Assembly (NCBI RefSeq): GCF_001905595.1
Contig: NZ_LIXI01000020.1
Span: forward strand, 1-47,513
Reading direction: 5' to 3'
DNA: 47,513 nt
DNA from: Streptomyces sp. CB00316
Lineage (GTDB): Bacteria; Actinomycetota; Actinomycetes; Streptomycetales; Streptomycetaceae
In this document: one piece after another, positions 36,401 to 47,513 of the stretch
How the letters are laid out: each line of letters starts with the position of its first letter
How positions within the stretch are numbered: the stretch's first letter is position 1
The notes under the pieces: generated by a model
The model's input: only the letters and a program-made list of their open reading frames with translations
Told to the model about the DNA's origin: nothing
Database searches by the model: none
Translations under genes and position numbers: made by a program

Positions 36401-39400
36401 TCGGGATCAGCGGCACCAACGCCCACCTGATCCTCGAACAGGCCGGCCCGGACAGCCGCACCGACGAGCACCGGGACCCCGGCGACGACCACCTCGTGCC
36501 GTGGCCGGTCTCGGCCAGGTCCGGCCCGGCCCTGCGCGCCCAGGCCGCCCGGCTGCTCGCCCTCACCGACGCCGATCCGGACCTTTCGCCCGCACGGGTG
36601 GGCCGGTCCCTCGCCACGACCCGCACGGTCTTCGACCACCGCGCGGTCCTGCTCGGCCGTACCCGGGACGACTTCCGGCACTGCCTCGAAGCACTCGCCA
36701 CCGGCCGCAGCGCGCCCGGAGTCGTGCACGGCACCCCGGGCGAAGGCTCCCGCGGGCCCGTGTTCGTCTTCCCCGGCCAGGGCTCCCAGTGGTGGGGCAT
36801 GGGCCGCGAACTGCTGGCGGAGTCGCCGGTGTTCAAGGAGGCCGTGGACGCCTGCGCCGTCGCCCTCGCCCCGTACACCGACTGGTCGCTGCACGACGTC
36901 CTGGCCGGGGACGGAGACCCGGAGCTGCTCGAACGTGTCGACGTCGTCCAGCCCGCCCTGTTCTCGATGATGGTCGCCCTGACGGCCCTCTGGCGTTCGT
37001 ACGGCGTCGAGCCGTCCGCGGTAGTGGGCCACTCGCAGGGCGAGATCGCCGCCGCCCACGTGGCGGGCGCGCTCAGCCTGGAGGACGCCGCCGCCGTCGT
37101 CGCCCTCCGCAGCCAGGCACTGCCCCGGCTCTCCGGCCTCGGCGGGATGATGTCCGTCGCGGCGCCCGTCGAGCGGGTGACCGCACTGCTGGAACCCTGG
37201 GGCGACCTGCTTTCCGTCGCCGCCGTGAACGGCCCGTCCTCGGTGATCGTCTCCGGTGACGCCGCGGCACTGGACGAACTGCTCGCCGCCTGCACGCGGG
37301 AGGACGTCCGGGCCCGCAAGGTGGCCGTGGACTACGCCTCGCACGGCCCGCACGTCGAGGCCGTGCGCGAGGAACTGTCCCGCGTCCTCGCCCCGGTGCG
37401 CTCGACGGTGCCGCGCGTGCCGTTCTACTCGACGGTGACCGGCGCCCGGCTGACCGGGGCCGCCTTCGACGGCGACTACTGGTACACCAACCTGCGCACG
37501 ACGGTCCGCATGGAGGAGGCGACCCGGGCGCTGCTGGCGGACGGGCACCGCGTCTTCGTCGAGGTGAGCCCCCACCCCGTGCTGGCCGCCTCCGTCCAGG
37601 AGACCCAGGAGACGGTGGAGGAGGCCGTCGCCGAGTCCGCGGTGGTGCTCGGCACCCTACGCCGCGACGAGGGCGGCCTCCGCCGCTTCCTCACCTCGCT
37701 CGCCGAGGCACACGCCAACGGGACGACGGTGGACTGGACCTCGGCGTTCCCGGCCGGATCCGAGACCCCCGTCGACCTGCCCACGTACGCCTTCCAGCGC
37801 CGCGCCTTCTGGCCCGAGCCCCGGCCCGCGGACGCCCCCGCCGCGTCCGGCGGGGGCGACGGCGCGGACGCCGCGTTCTGGGAGCTCGTCGAGAAGGAGG
37901 ACCTGGAGACCCTGGCCGACGAACTCGGCGTCGGCGCGGACGCCGCGCGCTCCTCGCTCGGCGCCGTACTGCCCGCCCTGTCGACCTGGCGGGCCAGGGA
38001 GCGCGAGCGCTCGGCCGTCAACGCCTGGCGCTACCGCGTCGACTGGTCCCGGCTGAACGAACCGAACGCCGCCCCGCCGGGCCGCTGGCTCGCCGTCCTC
38101 CCGGCCGGCCGCGAGGACGACCCCTGGATCTCCGCCGTGCTCGCCGCACTCGGACCGGACACCGTCCACCTGGAGGCCGAGAACGGGCCGGGCGGCACGG
38201 ACCGCACCGGCTGGGCCAAGAGGATCGCGGACATCGCCGAGGAAGGACCGGAGTTCACCGGCGTACTGTCCCTGCTGGCCCCCGTGGAGGAGCGCCTGCC
38301 GGACCACCCCTCGGTGCCCGCAGGGCTGGCCCTGACCCTCACTCTCGTCCAGGCGCTGGGCGACGCCGGACTCCGCACCCCGCTGTGGTGCGTCACCAGG
38401 GGCGCCGTGTCCGTCGGCACGGACGACCGGCTCGCCCGGCCCGTCCAGGGCGCGCTGTGGGGACTCGGCCGCGTGGCCGCCCTGGAGCACCCCGACCGCT
38501 GGGGCGGCCTCATCGACCTCCCCGACGTGCTGGACGATCGCGCCGCCGCCCGGCTCGCCGGCGTACTGGCGGCCCCCGGTGGCGAGGACCAGATCGCCCT
38601 CCGTCCGTCAGGGCTCTACGGCCGCCGCCTCACGCACGCGGCCCCCACGGCCGAGCGGCCCGAGCGGCGCTGGCAGGGCAGGGGCACGACCCTGATCACC
38701 GGCGGCACCGGCGGAATCGGAGGCCGGGTCGCCCGCTGGATGGTCGAACGCGGTGCCGCACACGTCGTACTGACCAGCCGCCGAGGCGAGGACGCCCCCG
38801 GGGCTGCCGAGCTCCGCGCCGAACTGGAAGGGCTCGGCGCCCGGGTCACCGTCGCCGCCTGCGACGCCGCCGACCGCGACGCGCTGGCCGGTGTGCTCGC
38901 CGCCGTCCCCGCCGGCCTCCCGCTGACATCCGTCTTCCACGCCGCCGGTGTGGCGGAGGGCGACGACACCGTGGACGCCCTGACCCTCGACCGGCTGGAC
39001 GCGCTGATGCGCTCCAAGCTGACGGCCGCCCTCCATCTGCACGAACTGACCGGCGATCTCGACCTGGACGCCTTCGTGCTGTTCTCCTCGGGCGCCGCGA
39101 CCTGGGGAAGCGGCGGCCAGCCCGGTTACGCCGCGGCCAACGCCTTCCTCGACGCCCTGGCCCAACACCGCAGGGCGCAGGGGCTCACCGCGGCGTCCGT
39201 CGCCTGGGGAACCTGGGCCGAGGTCGGCATGGCCACGGTCGACGAGGTCCACGAACGGCTGCGGCGCCAGGGCGTCATGCCCATGGAACCGCCGCTGGCG
39301 CTCGCCGCGCTCCAGCGGATGCTGGAGGACGACGACACGGCGCTCACCGTGACGCTCATGGACTGGGAACGCTTCACCCCGAGCTTCACCGCGACCCGGC

Positions 39401-40002
39401 CGAGCCCGTTGCTCTCCCGGATCCCGGAGGCGGTCCGGGCACTGGCCGCCGGGGACGGCGCACCGGCCGACGACGACGGGTCCGCCGTCCCGCCGCTCAG
39501 GCGGCGCCTCGACGCCCTGCCCACCGCGGAACGTGACCGCGCCCTGCTCGAAGCGGTCCGCACGGAAGCCTCCGCGACCCTCGGTCACGACGCGGCGGAG
39601 GCCATCCCCGCCGCCCGTGCCTTCCGCGACGTCGGCTTCGACTCCGTCACGGCCGTAGAACTGCGCAACCGCCTGCGGACGGCCCTGGGCCTGCCGCTGC
39701 CGGCGGCCCTGGTCTTCGACCACCCCACCCCGGCCGCTCTCGCCCAGCACATCGGCTCCCTGCTCTTCGGAGCCGCCCAGGGACCGGCCGGGACCGACCG
39801 GTCCGACGACCCCGACGCGGAGATCCGCGACGCGCTCGCCGCCATTCCCATCAGCCGACTCCGCAGGGCGGGACTCCTGGACATGGTGCTCGAACTCGCC
39901 GCCGACGACACCGCCGACGCGGCCCCCCGGGCGGCCGGGGCCGAGGAATCGCTCGACGACATGGACGCCGAAAGCCTGCTGCGGCTCGCGACCGAGATGT
40001 AG
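30454..40002 (+). CDS. nysB: Type I PKS, modules 1 and 2, both methylmalonyl-specific (NysB/AmphB-type)
   Basis: 3,182 residues that add the first two extender units. Domains: N-terminal docking coiled coil (residues 1-35), KS (30556-31830), AT (32138-33110), KR (33235-34560), ACP (34880-35090); KS (35155-36445), AT (36757-37730), KR (37850-39240), ACP (39545-39770), then a C-terminal docking tail with DDMDAESLLRLATEM. Both ATs have GHSQGE and YASH, the methylmalonyl-CoA signature, in contrast to every other AT in the window. Two KR-only modules with methylmalonate match the C34/C36 methyl and C35/C37 oxygen pattern of the nystatin/amphotericin end. The start is GTG 30454 with GAGGA at 30442-30446. 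The length is close to NysB and AmphB (about 3,190, from memory). Confidence 0.95.
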   Translation: MPEDQQDKVVDYLRRVTSDLRRARQRIGEMELRENEPIAIVGMGCRLPGGVRSPEALWELVESGGDAISGFPADRGWDLDRLTGDGEGNSATHEGGFLYEAAEFDAEFFGISPREALAMDPQQRLLLEVTWEALERSGIAPTALRGSRAGVFVGAYHWGAPSAAAGTELHGHALTGTAASVLSGRLAYTLGLEGPAITVDTACSSSLVALHVAAQSLRSGESSLAVVGGVTVLSEPSVFVEFSKQGGLAPDGRCKAFSDDADGTGWGEGVGVLVAERLSDAVRNGHQVLAVLRSSAVNQDGASNGLTAPNGPSQERVVRQALANAGLSGGEVDAVEAHGTGTRLGDPIEAQALLATYGQGREEGHPLWLGSLKSNIGHTQAAAGVAGVIKMVMALRNGVLPRTLHSEKPSSQVEWDSGAVRLLTESVAWPERGRPRRCAVSSFGISGTNAHALLEQAPEPAEPQEPVPAAPCAEAATVPWVFSGRGEAAVRDGARALVEMLGAAPGTRPADVGHSLVASRSLFEHRAVVIGAGREELLATTTALGSGAPGTGLVRGVADVEGRTVFVFPGQGSQWVGMGARLLEESPVFAERVAECAAVLGEFTGWSLVDVLRGVEGAPSLERVDVVQPASFAVMVSLAAVWRSCGVVPDAVVGHSQGEIAAAVVSGALSLEDGARVVALRSRAIGRVLAGRGGMMSVPLPLEEVEGRLGVWSGRVSVAAVNGPRSVVVSGEPEALDELSAVLSAEGVRVRRVAVDYASHSVQVERLRDELAGVLAPVVPRVGEVPFFSTVTGGWLDTREMDGGYWFRNLRGRVLFADAVEGLLAEGYRAFVEVSSHPVLTMPVQDMIDRVGEPGVVAGTLRREQDSVARFLRSAAEVFVRGVDVDWAGVFAGTGARRVDLPTYPFQHERFWNIPAVIDRVDAIDPQDAEFWTAVEREDLAALATTLRTDENAIAAVLPALSAWRRTRSDRSAIDSWRYRVTWSPVAKVPQSTLTGTWLVVSAAGVDDSEATGLLTGAGAEVTRLVLDEACTDRAVLAERLADAGEFTGIVSVLAAAEERGTRHPGLTLGLALTVSLVQALGDAGVVAPLWFLTRGAVSTGPGDPLTHPAQAQVAGVGWTTAVEHPQRWGGVVDLPPVFDRRAAGRVVSALAGALGDEDQLAVRPSGIFTRRVVRAPAAREGRARAWTPRGTTLVTGGSGTLAPGLARWLAEQGADHVVLASRRGAEAPGAAELVAELAESGTEAAAVACDVTDRAALAALLADLKADGRSVRTVVHTAAVMELYTLAETTMESFADVVHAKVTGAQHLDELLDDDELDDLILYSSTAGMWGSGHHAAYVAGNAYLSALAVHRRARGLRTTSVHWGKWPDDAERERADPHHIRRSGLAHLDPQLALRGLGRALDDDETVIGLADIDWDTYYPVFTAGRPTRLFDEVPEVARQLAPATGPAAARPATSDLAARLNGLEGPEQDRLLLTLVRTEAAAVLGHDSAESFPERRAFRDAGFDSVTAVDLRNRIVAATGLTLPSTMVFDHPSPVALAAFLKTVALGGGTEAETAARTVPTGPGADDDPIAIIGMSCRYPGGVSSPEELIRFALDGADAITEFPSDRHWDARGLYDPDPDRQGRTYSVRGGFLHDAAEFDPAFFGISPREALSMDPQQRLLLETSWEAFERAGIDLETLRGTTAGTFIGASYQDYSTSVQNGAEGSEVHMVTGTAASVLSGRVSYLYGFEGPAVTVDTACSSSLVAMHLACQSLRSGESSLALAGGAAVMGTPHAFVGFSRQRALALDGRCKPFSDDADGMTLAEGVGLVLLERLSDARRNGHRVLAVVRGSAINQDGASNGLTAPNGPSQQQVIRQALADAGLSGGEVDAVEAHGTGTRLGDPIEAQALLATYGQGREEGHPLWLGSLKSNIGHTQAAAGVAGVIKMVMAMSEGVLPATLHTTTPSTHVDWTAGAVELLTARTDWPDTDRPRRAGVSSFGISGTNAHLILEQAGPDSRTDEHRDPGDDHLVPWPVSARSGPALRAQAARLLALTDADPDLSPARVGRSLATTRTVFDHRAVLLGRTRDDFRHCLEALATGRSAPGVVHGTPGEGSRGPVFVFPGQGSQWWGMGRELLAESPVFKEAVDACAVALAPYTDWSLHDVLAGDGDPELLERVDVVQPALFSMMVALTALWRSYGVEPSAVVGHSQGEIAAAHVAGALSLEDAAAVVALRSQALPRLSGLGGMMSVAAPVERVTALLEPWGDLLSVAAVNGPSSVIVSGDAAALDELLAACTREDVRARKVAVDYASHGPHVEAVREELSRVLAPVRSTVPRVPFYSTVTGARLTGAAFDGDYWYTNLRTTVRMEEATRALLADGHRVFVEVSPHPVLAASVQETQETVEEAVAESAVVLGTLRRDEGGLRRFLTSLAEAHANGTTVDWTSAFPAGSETPVDLPTYAFQRRAFWPEPRPADAPAASGGGDGADAAFWELVEKEDLETLADELGVGADAARSSLGAVLPALSTWRARERERSAVNAWRYRVDWSRLNEPNAAPPGRWLAVLPAGREDDPWISAVLAALGPDTVHLEAENGPGGTDRTGWAKRIADIAEEGPEFTGVLSLLAPVEERLPDHPSVPAGLALTLTLVQALGDAGLRTPLWCVTRGAVSVGTDDRLARPVQGALWGLGRVAALEHPDRWGGLIDLPDVLDDRAAARLAGVLAAPGGEDQIALRPSGLYGRRLTHAAPTAERPERRWQGRGTTLITGGTGGIGGRVARWMVERGAAHVVLTSRRGEDAPGAAELRAELEGLGARVTVAACDAADRDALAGVLAAVPAGLPLTSVFHAAGVAEGDDTVDALTLDRLDALMRSKLTAALHLHELTGDLDLDAFVLFSSGAATWGSGGQPGYAAANAFLDALAQHRRAQGLTAASVAWGTWAEVGMATVDEVHERLRRQGVMPMEPPLALAALQRMLEDDDTALTVTLMDWERFTPSFTATRPSPLLSRIPEAVRALAAGDGAPADDDGSAVPPLRRRLDALPTAERDRALLEAVRTEASATLGHDAAEAIPAARAFRDVGFDSVTAVELRNRLRTALGLPLPAALVFDHPTPAALAQHIGSLLFGAAQGPAGTDRSDDPDAEIRDALAAIPISRLRRAGLLDMVLELAADDTADAAPRAAGAEESLDDMDAESLLRLATEM
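31432..31635 (+). repeat. 204-bp identical KS segment, copy 1 (module 1)
   Basis: Identical base for base to 36052-36255 (offset 4,620). It covers the KS block around EAHGTGTRLGDPIEAQ and SNIGHTQAAAGVAG. Flanking KS sequence differs at many synonymous sites, so the identity is not explained by protein conservation alone. Confidence 0.95.
32110..33160 (+). other. Block of unlike codon use covering the module 1 AT
   Basis: The methylmalonyl AT of module 1 is written in G- and T-ending codons from about 32110 to 33160, whereas the methylmalonyl AT of module 2 (36757-37730) is written in C-ending codons like its surroundings. The reading frame is intact. It points to domain exchange from another AT of the same cluster or from a related cluster. 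Confidence 0.7.
35155..39770 (+). other. PKS module 2: KS-AT(methylmalonyl)-KR(A1-like)-ACP
   Basis: KS Cys at codon 35680-35682. AT with GHSQGE and YASH (near 37330-37345). The KR has the A-type tryptophan (TWGSGGQPGYAAAN) but Gln rather than His 3 residues before the tyrosine, which suggests the A1 subtype (methyl not epimerised). The ACP has GFDSVT. Predicted product: an alpha-methyl, beta-hydroxy unit, C34-C35 in nystatin numbering. Confidence 0.88.
36052..36255 (+). repeat. 204-bp identical KS segment, copy 2 (module 2)
   Basis: Second copy of 31432-31635, in the neighbouring KS of the same gene. The likely cause is gene conversion between the two KS domains. Confidence 0.95.
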
Positions 40003-40009
40003 TGCCCTC

Positions 40010-40049
40010 CCGGCGGCGTACGTCCTGCCCGCCGCACGTACGCCGCCGG
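40010..40049. terminator. Perfect 14-bp hairpin between PKS B and PKS C
   Basis: Arms 40010-40023 and 40036-40049 are exact inverted repeats (CCGGCGGCGTACGT and its complement) around a 12-base loop, beginning 8 bases after the nysB stop. There is no T-run. It may be an attenuator that lowers read-through into the very long nysC, or an mRNA-stabilising hairpin. The two genes otherwise look co-transcribed (88-base gap). Confidence 0.55.
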
Positions 40050-40090
40050 TCGCACGGCGCCTGCACACTGAATAAGATCTGGAGAGTCCG

Positions 40091-47513
<7,423 letters not shown>

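Overview
The window is the central part of a type I modular polyketide synthase (PKS) cluster from a high-GC actinomycete, most likely a Streptomyces. Evidence is the very GC-rich third codon positions, GGAGG-type ribosome sites and the gene content. I read it as a nystatin/amphotericin-type glycosylated polyene macrolide cluster. The gene order is the one I know (from memory) for nystatin: PKS J, PKS K with thioesterase, P450 L on the + strand; then glycosyltransferase DI, aminotransferase DII, P450 N and ferredoxin M on the - strand; then PKS A (loading), B (modules 1-2) and C (modules 3 onward) on the + strand. The nys symbols are used by family, order and module logic; no database search was possible.

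Layout. Positions 1-14520 hold the 3' part of a three-module PKS (module numbers 15-17 by analogy; its first KS lies upstream of the window). 14573-20740 is a single module ending in a thioesterase (module 18). 20818-22002 is a P450. A perfect 21-bp hairpin (22014-22058) separates it from the converging - strand operon 26037 to 22072 (glycosyltransferase, aminotransferase, P450, ferredoxin). The divergent intergenic region 26038-26290 carries two likely PAS-LuxR activator boxes. 26291-30406 is a KS(Ser)-AT-DH-ACP loading protein. 30454-40002 has two methylmalonyl-specific KR modules. 40091 to the window end is the start of a large PKS, cut inside the AT of its second module.

How it works together. 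The loading protein makes an acetyl starter from malonyl-ACP. Modules 1-2 add two methylmalonate units with A-type ketoreduction. The C protein starts the dehydrating modules of the polyene. Counting back from the thioesterase, the last four modules predict OH at C3, C5 and C7 and a fully reduced C9. That is the nystatin pattern; amphotericin instead has its methylene at C7. After release and cyclisation, P450 N with ferredoxin M should oxidise the exocyclic methyl to a carboxyl, DII should make GDP-mycosamine, DI should attach it, and P450 L should do a late hydroxylation (C10 by analogy) or possibly an epoxidation.

Nothing here is an entirely new kind of system. The points worth a second look are the mosaic, near-identical AT/KS patches with unlike codon use (one 392-bp copy sits at each end of the window), a badly decayed DH in module 17, an altered oxygen-activation motif in P450 L, and the regulatory and hairpin elements between genes. 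No tRNA, rRNA, CRISPR or mobile element was seen. Every stretch over 300 bases is coding; the longest non-coding stretch is the 253-base divergent promoter region.
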